Part shown: positions 1 through 12,792 of the stretch, in pieces
How positions within the stretch are numbered: the first letter of the stretch is position 1
How the letters are laid out: every line of letters starts with the position of its first letter
Origin: Budorcas taxicolor
Taxonomy: Eukaryota; Chordata; Mammalia; Artiodactyla; Bovidae
Assembly (NCBI RefSeq): GCF_023091745.1
Contig: NC_068920.1
Location: forward strand, 7,812,001-7,876,000
Length of the DNA stretch: 64,000 nucleotides
Reading direction: 5' to 3'
Program-made: the position numbers and the translations under genes
The notes under the pieces: model-generated
Seen by the model: the letters and a program-made list of their open reading frames with translations, nothing else
Told to the model about the DNA's origin: nothing
The model's database searches: none

Positions 1-306
1 CTTCTCGAGTTACGACGGGGACCTCAGGGACCCGCTCTGGTGGCCTCAGGAAGGGCCAGTCCCCATGCGCGTTGCTAGGGGCCATCTCGGGATTCCTCTC
101 CCATCGATGCCGGGGCCTAAGCCCTTGTGTGGAATCGGGGCCGGAACCTGAGGATTCCTCTCTAGTGTTGACATGGATCTTCGGGTGCCTCTGAGTCTCC
201 CCAGGGGAGTCAGGCCTCGTCTCGAGTGGGGGCATGCGCGTTCGATTCCCTCCCGAGCTGCAGCAGTAGGGTCACGCTTCCTGTCACGTGGATCAAGGGA
301 TCTGTG

Positions 307-358
307 GCTTTCCCTCGAGGCTTTCCCTCGAGGCTTTCCCAGGACGCTTTCCCACAGG
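307..358. repeat. 13-bp minisatellite tract inside the unit (example)
   Basis: Four contiguous 13-mers: gctttccctcgag (307-319), gctttccctcgag (320-332), gctttcccaggac (333-345) and gctttcccacagg (346-358). The same tract sits at the same place in every unit and has two, three or four copies. Copy number accounts for unit lengths of about 789, 802 and 815 bp. The first copies are the most uniform; the last always ends in the ccacag form just before ggctgtgcc. Confidence 0.93.
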
Positions 359-1803
359 GCTGTGCCAAGTGCCACCTTGGTGTGAGTCGATCCTCGGCGT
401 GAAAGATGAGCCGGAGAAGGGAAAAGAGGTTCCTCTGGAAAGGACTGAGACATCTGGGGGACTCTTGGAATGGTGGCACGACCCTGGAGTTCCTCTCGCC
501 GTTCCTGTTGAGAGGGCCTCCTCTTGAGATGCGACGGGAACGCCTGGAATTCTTTCCCGACGAAGCAGGGAAAGGATCCCTCACCTCGAGCTACAAGGCG
601 GAAACGGGGCTCCTCTGGATGTGGGCGGGACCCTCGTGTTTTCTCTCGAGTGGAGATGGGTATGTCGGGGAACTTCTTGAGTTGCACCAACGGTGGGAAG
701 GACCCTTTCGACGTTCCAGAGGTGAGGTGTGATTAGCCCCGAGAAGCCTCTGCGGAAATAGGTCTCATCTCGCCTGCAGGGGAGAACCTCCTGGATATTC
801 TCGGGTTGCGGCAGGTCTTCTCGAGTTACGACGGGGACCTCAGGGGCCCGCTCAGGTGGCCTCAGGAAGGGCCAGTTCCCATGCGCGTTGCTAGGGGCCA
901 TCTCGGGATTCCTCTCCCGTCGATGCCGGGGCCTAAGACCTTGTGTGGAATCGGGGCCGGAACCTGAGGATTTCTCTCCAGGGTTGACATGGATCTTGGG
1001 GTGCCTCTGAGTCTCCCCAGGGGAGTCAGGCCTCGTCTCGAGTGGGCACATGCGCGTTCGATTCCCTCCCGAGCTGCAGCAGTAGGGTCACGCTTCCTGT
1101 CACGTGGATCAAGGGATCTGTGGCTTTCCCTCGAGGCTTTCCCTCGAGGCTTTCCCACGAGGCTTTCCCACAGGGCTGTGCCACGTGCCACCTTGGTGTG
1201 AGTCGATCCTCGGCGTGAAAGACGAACCGGTGAAGGGAAAAGATTTTCTCTGGAATGGACTGAGACATCTGGGGGACTCTTGGAATGGTGGCACGACCCT
1301 GGAGTTCCTCTCGCCATTCCTGTTGAGAGGGCCTCCTCTTGAGATGCGACGGAAACGCCGGGAATTCTTTCCCGACGAAGCAGGGAAAGGATCCCTCACC
1401 TCCAGCTACGAGGCGGATACGGGGATCCTCTGGATGTGGGTGGGACCCTCGTGTTTCCTCTCGAGTGGAGATGGGTATGTCGGGGAACTTCTTGAGTTGC
1501 ACCAAGGGTGTGAAGGACCCTTTCGACGTTCCAGAGGTGAGGTGTGATTAGCCCCGAGAAGCCTCTGCGGAAATGGGCCTTATCTCGCCTGCAGGGGAGA
1601 ACCTGCTGGATATTCTCGAGTTGCAGCAGGTCTTCTCGAGTTACGACGGGGACCTCAGGGACCCGCTCTTGTGGCCTCAGGAAGGGCCAGTCCCCATGCG
1701 AGTTGCTAGGGGCCATCTCGGGATTCCTCTCCCGTCGATGCCGGGGCCTAAGACCTTGTGTGGAGTCGGGGCCGGAACCTGAGGATTCCTCTCCAGTGTT
1801 GAC

Positions 1804-2591
1804 ATGGATCTTGCGGTGCCTCTGAGTCTCCCCAGGGGAGTCAGGCTTCGTCTCGAGTGGGGGCATGCACGTGCTCTTCCCTCCCGAGCTGCAGCAGTAG
1901 GGTCACGCTTCCTGTCACGTGGATCAAGGGATCTGTGTCTTTCCCTCGAGGCTTTCCCACAGGGCTGTGCCACGTGACACCTTGGTGTGAGTCGATCCTC
2001 GGCGTGAAAGACGAGCCGGTGAAGGGACAAGAGGTTCCTCTGGAATGGACTGAGACATCTGTGGGACTCTTGGAATGGTGGCACGACCCTGGAGTTCCTC
2101 TCGCCGTTCCTGTTGAGAGGGCCTCCTCTTGAGTGAGACGGGAACGCCGGGAATTGTTTCCCGACGAAGCAGGGAAAGGATCCCTCACCTCGAGCTACGA
2201 GGCGGAAACGGGGCTCCTCTGGATGTGGGCGGACCCTCAGGTTTCCTCTCGAGTGGAGACGGGTATGTCGGGGAACTTCTTGAGTTGCCCCAAGGGTGTG
2301 AAGGACCCTTTCGACGTTCCAGAGGTGAGGTGTGATTAGCCCCGAGAAGCCTCTGCGGAAATGGGCCTCCTCTCGCCTGTAGGGGAGAACCGGCTGGACT
2401 TTCTCGAGTTGCGGCAGGTTTTCTCGAGTTACGACGGGGACCTCAGGGACCCGCTCTGGTGGCCTCAGGAAGGGCCAGTCCCCATGCGAGTTGCTAGGGT
2501 CCATTTCGGGATACCACTCCAGTCTATGCCGGGGCCTAAGACCTTGTGTGGAGTCGGGGCCGGAACCTGAGCATTCCTCTCCAGTGTTGAC
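1804..2591. repeat. Short satellite unit (788 bp), 26-bp deletion in the 13-bp tract
   Basis: The tract near 1,939-1,965 reads tgtctttccctcgag followed directly by gctttcccacagg, so two of the four 13-mers are missing. The same form, with the same linked change ctgtgtctttcc in place of ctgtggctttcc, is found in the units starting at 10,746, 15,611, 24,553, 29,422 and 33,473. That shared change points to one ancestral deletion spread by amplification. Confidence 0.9.
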
Positions 2592-5500
2592 ATGGATCTT
2601 GGGGTGCCTCTGAGTCTCCCCAGGGGAGTCAGGCTTCGTCTCGAGTGGGGGCATGCGGGTGCGCTTCCCTCCCGAGCTGCAGAAGTAGGGTCACGCTTCC
2701 TGTCACGTGGATCAAGGGATCTGTGGCTTTCCCTCGAGGCTTTCCCTCGAGGCTTTCCCACGACGCTATCCAACAGGGCTGTGCCAAGTGCCACCTTGGT
2801 GTGAGTCGATCCTCGGCGTGAAAGACGAGCCGGTGAAGGGAAAAGGGGTTCCTCTGGAATGGACTGAGACAAGTGGGGGACTCTTGGAATGGTGGCACGA
2901 CCCTGGAGTTCCTCTCGCCGTTCCTGTTGAGAGGGCCTCCTCTTGAGATGCGACGGGAACGCCCGGAATTCTTTCCCGACGAAGCAGGGAAAGGATCCCT
3001 CACCTCGAGCTACAAGGCGGAAACGGGGCTCCTCTGGATGTGGGCGGGACCCTCGTGTTTCCTCTCGAGTGGAGACGGGTATGTCGGGGAACTTCTTGAG
3101 TTGCACCAACGGTGGGAAAGACCCTTTCGACGTTCCAGAGGTGAGGTGTGATTAGCCCCGAGAAGCCTCTGCGGAAATGGGCCTCATCTCGCCTGCAGGG
3201 GAGAACCTCCTGGATATTGTCGAGTTGCGGCAGGTCTTCTCGAGTTAAGACGGGGACCTCAGGGGCCCGCTCTGGTGGCCTCAGGAAGGGCCAGTCCCCA
3301 TGCACGTTGCTAGGGGCCATCTCGGGATTCCTCTCCCATCGATGCCGGGGCCTAAGACCTTGTGTGGAATCGGGCCCGGAACCTGAGTATTCCTCTCCAG
3401 TGTTGACATGGATCTTGGGGTGCCTCTGAGTCTCCCCAGGGGAGTCAGGCCTCGTCTCGAGTGGGGGCAGGCGCGTTCGATTCCCTCCCGAGCTGCAGCA
3501 GTAGGGTGACGCTTCCTGTCATGTGGATCAAGGGATCTGTGGCTTTCCCTCGAGGGTTTCCCTCGAGGCTTTCCCAGGAGGCTTTCCCACAGGGCTGTGC
3601 CAAGTGCCACATTGGTGTGAGTCGATCCTCGGCGTGAAAGATGAGCCGGTGAAGGGAAAAGAGGTTCCTCTGGAATGGACTGAGACATCTGGGGGACTCT
3701 TGGAATGGTGGCACGACACTGGAGTTCCTCTCGCCGTTCCTGTTGAGAGGGCCTCCTCTTGAGATGCGATGGGAACGCCGGGAATTCTTTCCCGACGAAG
3801 CAGGGAAAGGATCCCTCACCTCGAGCTACGAGGCGGAAACGGGGCTCCTCTGGATGTGGGTGGGACCCTCGTGTTTCGTCTCGAGTGGAGACGGGTATGT
3901 CGGGGAAGTTCTTGAGTTGCACCAAGGGTGTGAAGGACCCTTTTGACGTTCCAGAGGTGAGGTGTGATTAGCACCGAGAAGCCTCTGCTGAAATGGGCCT
4001 CATCTCGCCAGCAGGGGAGAACCTCCTGGATTTTCTCGAGTTGTGGCAGGTCTTCTCGAGTTAAGACGGGGATCTCAGGGACCCGCTCTGGTGGCCTCAG
4101 GAAGGGCCAGTCCCCATTGGAGTTGCTAGGGACCATCTCGGGATTCCTCTCCCGTCGATGCTGGGGCCTAAGACCTTGTGTGGAGTCGCGGCCGGAACCT
4201 GAGGATTCCTCTCCAGTGTTGACATGGATCTTGGGGTGCCTCTTAGTCTCCCCAGGGGAGTCAGGCCTCGTCTCGAGTGGGGGAATGCACGTGCGCTTCC
4301 CTCCCAATTTGCAGCAGTAGGGTCACGCTTCCTGTCACGTGGATCAAGGGATCTGTGGCTTTCCCTCCAGGCTTTCCCTCGAGGCTTTCACAGGACGCTT
4401 TCCCACAAGGCTGTGCCAAGTGCCACCTTAGTGTGAGTCGATCCTCGGCGTGAAAGATGAGCCGGTGAAGGGAAAAGAGGTTCCTCTGGAAAGGACTGAG
4501 ACATCTGGGGGACTCTTGGAATGGTGGCACGACCCTGGAGTTCCTCTCGCCGTTCCTGTTGAGAGGGCCTCCTCTTGAGATGCGACGGGAACGCCGGGAA
4601 TTCTTTCCCGACGAAGCAGGGAAAGGATCCCTCACCTCGAGCTACCAGGCGGAAACGGGGCTCCTCTGGATGTGGGCGGAACCCTCGTGTTTCCTCTCGA
4701 GTGGAGACGGGTATGTCGGGGAACTTCTTGAGTTACACCAAGGGTGGGAAGGACCCTTTCGACGTTCCAGAGGTGAGGTGTGATTAGCCCCGAGAAGCCT
4801 CTGCGGAAATAGGCCTCATCTCGCCTGCAGGGGAGAACGTCCTGGATATTCTCGAGTTGCAGCAGGTCTTCTCGAGTTACGACGGGGACCTCAGGGACCC
4901 GCTCTGGTGGCCTCAGGAAGGGCCAGTCCCCTTGCGCGTTGCTAGGGGCCATCTCGGGATTCCTCTCCCATCGATGCCGGGGCCTAAGCCCTTGTGTGGA
5001 ATCGGGGCCGGAACCTGAGGATTCCTCTCCAGTGTTGACATGGATCTTCGGGTGCCTCTGAGTCTCCCCAGGGGAGTCAGGCCTCGTCTCGAGTGGGGGC
5101 ATGCGCGTTCGATTCCCTCCCGAGCTGCAGCAGTAGGGTCACGCTTTCTGTCACGTGGATCAAGGGATCTGTGTCTTTCCCTCGAGGCTTTCCCTCGAGG
5201 CTTTCCCAGGACGCTTTCCCACAGGGCTGTGCCAAGTGCCACCTTGGTGTGAGTCGATCCTCGTCGTGAAAGATGAGCCGGTGAAGGGAAAAGAGGTTCC
5301 TCTGGAAAGGACTGAGACATCTGGGGGACTCTTGGAATGGTGGCATGACACTGGAGTTCCTCTCGCCGTTCTTGTTGAGAGGGCCTCCTCTTGAGATGCG
5401 ACGGGAACGCCCGGAATTCTTTCCTGACGAAGCAGGGAAAGGATCCCTCACCTCGAGCAACGAGGCGGAAACGGGGCTCCTCTGGATGTGGGCGGGACCC

Positions 5501-6670
5501 TCGTGTTTTCTCTCGAGTGGAGACGGGTATGTCGGGGAACTTCTTGAGTTGCACCAAGGGTGGGAAGGACCCTTTCGACGTTCCAGAGATGAGGTGTGAT
5601 TAGCCCCCAGAAGCCTCTGCGGAAATGGGCCTTATCTCGCCTGCAGGGGAGAACCTCCTGGATATTCTCGAGTTGCGGCAGGCCTTCTCGAGTTACGACG
5701 GGGACCTCAGGGGCCCGCTCTGGTGGCCTCAGGAAGGGCCAGTCCCCATGCGAGTTGCTAGGGGCCATCTCGGGATTCCTCTCCCGTCGATGCCGGGGCC
5801 TAAGACCTTGTGTGGAGTCGGGGCCGGAACCTGAGGATTCCTCTCCAGTGTTGACATGGATCTTGGGGTGCCTCTGAGTCTCCCCAGGGGAGTCAGGCCT
5901 CGTCTCGAGTGGGGGCATGCGCGTTCGATTCCCTCCCGAGCTGCAGCAGTAGGGTGACGCTTCCTGTCAGGTGGATCAAGGGATCTGTGGCTTTCCCTCG
6001 AGGCTTTCCCTCGAGGCTTTCCCAGGACGCTTTCCCACATGGCTGTGCCAAGTGCCACATTGGTGTGAGTCGATCCTCGGCGTGAAAGATGAGCAGGTGA
6101 AGGGAAAAGAGTTTCCTCTGGAATGGACTGAGACATCTGGGGGACTCTTGGAATGGTGGCACGACCCTGGAGTTCCTCTCGCCGTTCCTGTTGAGAGGGC
6201 CTCCTCTTGAGATGCGATGGGAACGCCGGGAATTCTTTCCCGACGAAGCAGGGAAAGGATCCCTCACCTCGAGCTACGAGGCGGAAACGGGGCTCCTCTG
6301 GATGTGGGCGGGACCCTCGTGTTCCTCTCGAGTGGAGACGGGTATGTCGGGGAACTTCTTGAGTTGCTCCAAGCGTGGGAAGGACCCTTTCGACGTTCCA
6401 GAGGTGAGGTGTGATTAGCCCCGAGAAGCCTCTGCGGAAATAGGCCTCATCTCGCCTGCAGGGGAGAACCGCCTGGATATTCTCGAGTTGCGGCAGGTCT
6501 TCTCGAGTTAAGACGGGGACCTCAGGGACCCGCTCTGGTGGCCTCAGGAAGGGCCAGTCCCCATGCGAGTTGCTAGGGGCCATCTCGGAATTCCTCTCCC
6601 ATCGATGCCGGGGCCTAAGACCTTGTGTGGAGTCGGGGCCAGAACCTGAGAATTCCTCTCCAGTGTTGAC

Positions 6671-7485
6671 ATGGATCTTGGGGTGCCTAGAGTCTCCCCA
6701 GGGGAATCAGGCTTCATCTCGAGTGGGTGCATGCACGTGCGCTTTCCTCCGGAGTTGTAGCAGTAGGGTCACGCTTCCTGTCACGTGGATCAAGGGATCT
6801 GTGGCTTTCCCTCGAGGCTTTCCCTCGAGGCTTTCCCACGAGGCTTTCCCACAGGGCTGTGCCACGTGCCACCTTGGTGTGAGTCGATCCTCGGCGTGAA
6901 AGACGAACCGGTGAAGGGAAAAGAGTTTCCTCTGGAATGGACTGAGACATCTGGGGGACTCTTGGAATGGTGGCACGACCCTGGAGTTCCTCTCGCCGTT
7001 CCTGTTGAGAGGGCCTCCTCTTGAGATGCGACGGGAACGCCGGGAATTCTTTCCTGACGAAGCAGGGAAAGGATCCCTCACCTCGAGCTACGAGGCGGAA
7101 ACGGGGCTCCTCTGGATGTGGGCGGGACCCTCGTGTTTCCACTCGAGTGGAGACGGGTATGTCGGGGAACTTCTTGAGTTGCACCAAGGGTGGGATGGAC
7201 CCTTTCGACGTTCCAGAGGTGAGGTGTGATTAGCCCCCAGAAGCCTCTGCGGAAATGAGCCTCATCTCGCCTGCAGGGGAGAACCTCCTGGATATTTTCG
7301 AGTTGCGGCAGGTCTTCTCGAGTTACGACGGGGACCTCAGGGACCCGCTCTGGTGGCCTCAGGAAGGGCCAGTCCCCATGCGAGTTGCTAGGGGCCATCT
7401 CGGGATTCCTCTCCCGTCGATGCCGGGGCCTAAGACCTTGTGTGGAGTCGGGGACGGAACCTGAGGATTCCTCTCCAGTGTTGAC
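6671..7485. repeat. Marker unit with gtgcctagagtctcc and ttcctccggagttgtag
   Basis: After the landmark this unit reads gtgcctagagtctcc, one base shorter than gtgcctctgagtctcc, followed by cttcatctcgagtgggtgc and ctttcctccggagttgtag. The same linked set recurs in the units at 13,165, 18,847, 28,607, 32,658 and 36,709; the last two read gtgcgtagag. The second half of the set alone appears near 23,809, in a unit whose first half is of another subtype, so that unit is a recombinant. Confidence 0.85.
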
Positions 7486-8942
7486 ATGGATCTTTCGGTG
7501 CCTCTGAGTCTCCCCAGGGGAGTCAGGCCTCGTCTCGAGTGGGGGCATGCGCGTTCGATTCCCTCCCGAGCTGCAGCAGTAGGGTCACGCTTCCTGTCAC
7601 GTGGATCAAGGGATCTGTGGCTTTCCCTCGAGGCTTTCCCTCGAGGCTTTCCCACGACGCTTTCCCACAGGGCTTGCCAAGTGCCACCTTGGTGTGAGTC
7701 GATCCTCGGCGTGAAAGACGAGCAGGTGAAGGGAAAAGAGGTTCCTCTGGAATGGACTGAGACATCTGGGGGACTCTTGGAATGGTGGCACGACCCTGGA
7801 GTTCCTCTCGCCGTTCCTGTTGAGAGGGCCTCCTCTTGAGATGAGACGGGAACGCCGGGAATTGTTTCCCGACGAAGCAGGGAAAGGATCCCTCACCTCG
7901 AGCTACGAGGCGGAAACGGGGCTCCTCTGGATGTGGGCGGACCCTCAGGTTTCCTCTCGAGTGGAGACGGGTATGTCGGGGAACTTCTTGAGTTGCCCCA
8001 AGGGTGGGAAGGACCCTTTCGACGTTCCAGAGGTGAGGTGTGATTAGCCCCGAGAAGCCTCTGCGGAAATGGGCCTCCTCTCGCCTGTAGGGGAGAACCG
8101 GCTGGATTTTCTCGAGTTGCGGCAGGTCTTCTCGAGTTACGACGGGGACCCCAGGGACCCGCTCTGGTGGCCCCAGGAAGGGCCAGTCCCCATGCGAGTT
8201 GCTAGGGTCCATCTCGGGATACCGCTCCAGTCGATGCCGGGGCCTTAGACCTTGTGTGGAGTCGGGGCCGGAACCTGAGGATTCCTCTCCAGTGTTTACA
8301 TGGATCTTCGGGTGCCTCTGAGTCTCCCCAGGGGAGTCAGGCCTCGTCTCGAGTGGGGGCATGCGCGTTCGATTCCCTCCCGAGCTGCAGCAGTAGGGTC
8401 ACGCTTCCTGTCACTTGGATCAAGGGATCTGTGGCTTTCCCTCGAGGCTTTCCCTCGAGGCTTTCCCACGACGCTTTCCCACAGGGCTGTGCCAAGTGCC
8501 ACCTTGGTGTGAGTCGATCCTCGGCGTGAAAGACGAGCCGGTGAAGGGAAAAGAGGTTACTCTGGAATGGACTGAGACAACTGGGGGACTCTTGGAATGG
8601 TGGCACGACCCTGGATTTCCTCTCGCCGTTCCTGTTGAGACGGCCTCCTCTTGAGATGAGACGGGAACGCCGGGAATTCTTTCCCGTCGAAGCAGGGAAA
8701 GGACCCTCACCTCGAGCTACGAGGCGGAAACGGGGCTCCTCTGGATGTGGGCGGGACCCTCGTGTTTCCTCTCGAGTGGAGACGGGTATGTCGGGGAACT
8801 TCTTGAGTTGCACCAAGGGTGGGAAAGACCCTTTCGACGTTCCAGAGGTGAGGTGTGATTAGCCCCGAGAAGCCTCTGCGGAAATGGGCCTCATCTCGCC
8901 TGCAGGGGAGAACCTCCTGGATATTCTCGAGTTGCGGCAGGT

Positions 8943-11900
8943 CTTCTCGAGTTACGACGGGGACCTCAGGGACCCGCTCTGGTGGCCTCAGGAAGGGCCA
9001 GTCCCCATGCGCGTTGCTAGGGGCCATCTCGGGATTCCTCTCCCATCGATGCCGGGGCCTAAGCCCTTGTGTGGAATCGGGGCCGGAACCTGAGGATTCC
9101 TCTCTAGTGTTGACATGGATCTTCGGGTGCCTCTGAGTCTCCCCAGGGGAGTCAGGCCTCGTCTCGAGTGGGGGCATGCGCGTTCGATTCCCTCCCGAGC
9201 TGCAGCAGTAGGGTCACGCTTCCTGTCACGTGGATCAAGGGATCTGTGGCTTTCCCTCGAGGCTTTCCCTCGAGGCTTTCCCAGGACGCTTTCCCACAGG
9301 GCTGTGCCAAGTGCCACCTTGGTGTGAGTCGATCCTCGGCGTGAAAGATGAGCCGGAGAAGGGAAAAGAGGTTCCTCTGGAAAGGACTGAGACATCTGGG
9401 GGACTCTTGGAATGGTGGCACGACCCTGGAGTTCCTCTCGCCGTTCCTGTTGAGAGGGCCTCCTCTTGAGATGCGACGGGAACGCCTGGAATTCTTTCCC
9501 GACGAAGCAGGGAAAGGATCCCTCACCTCGAGCTACAAGGCGGAAACGGGGCTCCTCTGGATGTGGGCGGGACCCTCGTGTTTTCTCTCGAGAGGAGATG
9601 GGTATGTCGGGGAACTTCTTGAGTTGCACCAACGGTGGGAAGGACCCTTTCGACGTTCCAGAGGTGAGGTGTGATTAGCCCCGAGAAGCCTCTGCGGAAA
9701 TAGGTCTCATCTCGCCTGCAGGGGAGAACCTCCTGGATATTCTCGGGTTGCGGCAGGTCTTCTCGAGTTACGACGGGGACCTCAGGGGCCCGCTCAGGTG
9801 GCCTCAGGAAGGGCCAGTTCCCATGCGCGTTGCTAGGGGCCATCTCGGGATTCCTCTCCCGTCGATGCCGGGGCCTAAGACCTTGTGTGGAATCGGGGCC
9901 GGAACCTGAGGATTTCTCTCCAGGGTTGACATGGATCTTGGGGTGCCTCTGAGTCTCCCCAGGGGAGTCAGGCCTCGTCTCGAGTGGGCACATGCGCGTT
10001 CGATTCCCTCCCGAGCTGCAGCAGTAGGGTCACGCTTCCTGTCACGCGGATCAAGGGATCTGTGGCTTTCCCTCGAGGCTTTCCCTCGAGGCTTTCCCAC
10101 GAGGCTTTCCCACAGGGCTGTGCCACGTGCCACCTTGGTGTGAGTCGATCCTCGGCGTGAAAGACGAACCGGTGAAGGGAAAAGATTTTCTCTGGAATGG
10201 ACTGAGACATCTGGGGGACTCTTGGAATGGTGGCACGACCCTGGAGTTCCTCTCGCCATTCCTGTTGAGAGGGCCTCCTCTTGAGATGCGACGGAAACGC
10301 CGGGAATTCTTTCCCGACGAAGCAGGGAAAGGATCCCTCACCTCCAGCTACGAGGCGGATACGGGGATCCTCTGGATGTGGGTGGGACCCTCGTGTTTCC
10401 TCTCGAGTGGAGATGGGTATGTCGGGGAACTTCTTGAGTTGCACCAAGGGTGTGAAGGACCCTTTCGACGTTCCAGAGGTGAGGTGTGATTAGCCCCGAG
10501 AAGCCTCTGCGGAAATGGGCCTTATCTCGCCTGCAGGGGAGAACCTGCTGGATATTCTCGAGTTGCAGCAGGTCTTCTCGAGTTACGACGGGGACCTCAG
10601 GGACCCGCTCTTGTGGCCTCAGGAAGGGCCAGTCCCCATGCGAGTTGCTAGGGGCCATCTCGGGATTCCTCTCCCGTCGATGCCGGGGCCTAAGACCTTG
10701 TGTGGAGTCGGGGCCGGAACCTGAGGATTCCTCTCCAGTGTTGACATGGATCTTGCGGTGCCTCTGAGTCTCCCCAGGGGAGTCAGGCTTCGTCTCGAGT
10801 GGGGGCATGCACGTGCTCTTCCCTCCCGAGCTGCAGCAGTAGGGTCACGCTTCCTGTCACGTGGATCAAGGGATCTGTGTCTTTCCCTCGAGGCTTTCCC
10901 ACAGGGCTGTGCCACGTGACACCTTGGTGTGAGTCGATCCTCGGCGTGAAAGACGAGCCGGTGAAGGGACAAGAGGTTCCTCTGGAATGGACTGAGACAT
11001 CTGTGGGACTCTTGGAATGGTGGCACGACCCTGGAGTTCCTCTCGCCGTTCCTGTTGAGAGGGCCTCCTCTTGAGTGAGACGGGAACGCCGGGAATTGTT
11101 TCCCGACGAAGCAGGGAAAGGATCCCTCACCTCGAGCTACGAGGCGGAAACGGGGCTCCTCTGGATGTGGGCGGACCCTCAGGTTTCCTCTCGAGTGGAG
11201 ACGGGTATGTCGGGGAACTTCTTGAGTTGCCCCAAGGGTGTGAAGGACCCTTTCGACGTTCCAGAGGTGAGGTGTGATTAGCCCCGAGAAGCCTCTGCGG
11301 AAATGGGCCTCCTCTCGCCTGTAGGGGAGAACCGGCTGGACTTTCTCGAGTTGCGGCAGGTTTTCTCGAGTTACGACGGGGACCTCAGGGACCCGCTCTG
11401 GTGGCCTCAGGAAGGGCCAGTCCCCATGCGAGTTGCTAGGGTCCATTTCGGGATACCACTCCAGTCTATGCCGGGGCCTAAGACCTTGTGTGGAGTCGGG
11501 GCCGGAACCTGAGCATTCCTCTCCAGTGTTGACATGGATCTTGGGGTGCCTCTGAGTCTCCCCAGGGGAGTCAGGCTTCGTCTCGAGTGGGGGCATGCGG
11601 GTGCGCTTCCCTCCCGAGCTGCAGAAGTAGGGTCACGCTTCCTGTCACGTGGATCAAGGGATCTGTGGCTTTCCCTCGAGGCTTTCCCTCGAGGCTTTCC
11701 CACGACGCTATCCAACAGGGCTGTGCCAAGTGCCACCTTGGTGTGAGTCGATCCTCGGCGTGAAAGACGAGCCGGTGAAGGGAAAAGGGGTTCCTCTGGA
11801 ATGGACTGAGACAAGTGGGGGACTCTTGGAATGGTGGCACGACCCTGGAGTTCCTCTCGCCGTTCCTGTTGAGAGGGCCTCCTCTTGAGATGCGACGGGA

Positions 11901-12792
11901 ACGCCCGGAATTCTTTCCCGACGAAGCAGGGAAAGGATCCCTCACCTCGAGCTACAAGGCGGAAACGGGGCTCCTCTGGATGTGGGCGGGACCCTCGTGT
12001 TTCCTCTCGAGTGGAGACGGGTATGTCGGGGAACTTCTTGAGTTGCACCAACGGTGGGAAAGACCCTTTCGACGTTCCAGAGGTGAGGTGTGATTAGCCC
12101 CGAGAAGCCTCTGCGGAAATGGGCCTCATCTCGCCTGCAGGGGAGAACCTCCTGGATATTGTCGAGTTGCGGCAGGTCTTCTCGAGTTAAGACGGGGACC
12201 TCAGGGGCCCGCTCTGGTGGCCTCAGGAAGGGCCAGTCCCCATGCGCGTTGCTAGGGGCCATCTCGGGATTCCTCTCCCGTCGATGCCGGGGCCTAAGAC
12301 CTTGTGTGGAATCGGGCCCGGAACCTGAGTATTCCTCTCCAGTGTTGACATGGATCTTGGGGTGCCTCTGAGTCTCCCCAGGGGAGTCAGGCCTCGTCTC
12401 GAGTGGGGGCAGGCGCGTTCGATTCCCTCCCGAGCTGCAGCAGTAGGGTGACGCTTCCTGTCATGTGGATCAAGGGATCTGTGGCTTTCCCTCGAGGGTT
12501 TCCCTCGAGGCTTTCCCAGGAGGCTTTCCCACAGGGCTGTGCCAAGTGCCACATTGGTGTGAGTCGATCCTCGGCGTGAAAGATGAGCCGGTGAAGGGAA
12601 AAGAGGTTCCTCTGGAATGGACTGAGACATCTGGGGGACTCTTGGAATGGTGGCACGACACTGGAGTTCCTCTCGCCGTTCCTGTTGAGAGGGCCTCCTC
12701 TTGAGATGCGATGGGAACGCCGGGAATTCTTTCCCGACGAAGCAGGGAAAGGATCCCTCACCTCGAGCTACGAGGCGGAAACGGGGCTCCTT
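8943..12792. repeat. Higher-order repeat, 8,942-bp period, copy 2 segment
   Basis: Partner of 1-3,850, with the unit landmarks 9115, 9931, 10746, 11534 and 12350 matching 173, 989, 1804, 2592 and 3408 at a constant offset of 8,942. Past about 12,792 the best match jumps to offset 6,494 (for example 13,038 to 6,544). Near 13,500 it jumps to offset about 5,679, so copy 2 lacks about three units and then one unit relative to copy 1. A third, further rearranged occurrence starts near 14,623 (offset 14,622 from 1 and 5,680 from 8,943). Confidence 0.88.
10746..11533. repeat. Short satellite unit (788 bp)
   Basis: Same deletion form as the unit at 1,804, exactly 8,942 bp downstream of it, with the tract near 10,881-10,907. 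It shares gccacgtgacacc with that unit, which fits a copy made by the 8,942-bp duplication. Confidence 0.9.

Larger units (their letters stand above)
1..3850. repeat. Higher-order repeat, 8,942-bp period, copy 1 segment
   Basis: This segment recurs almost base for base 8,942 bp downstream (8,943 onward). 8,942 bp equals eleven units, one of which is the 788-bp short form at 1,804. Differences seen are few: gagtggagatggg at 652 against gagaggagatggg, cacgtgg near 1,105 against cacgcgg, and gcacgttgct with cccatcgatg near 3,302 against gcgcgttgct with cccgtcgatg. Similarity ends between about 3,781 and 3,850, where this copy reads ctctggatgtgggtggg with tttcgtctcgag and the other does not. Confidence 0.9.
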
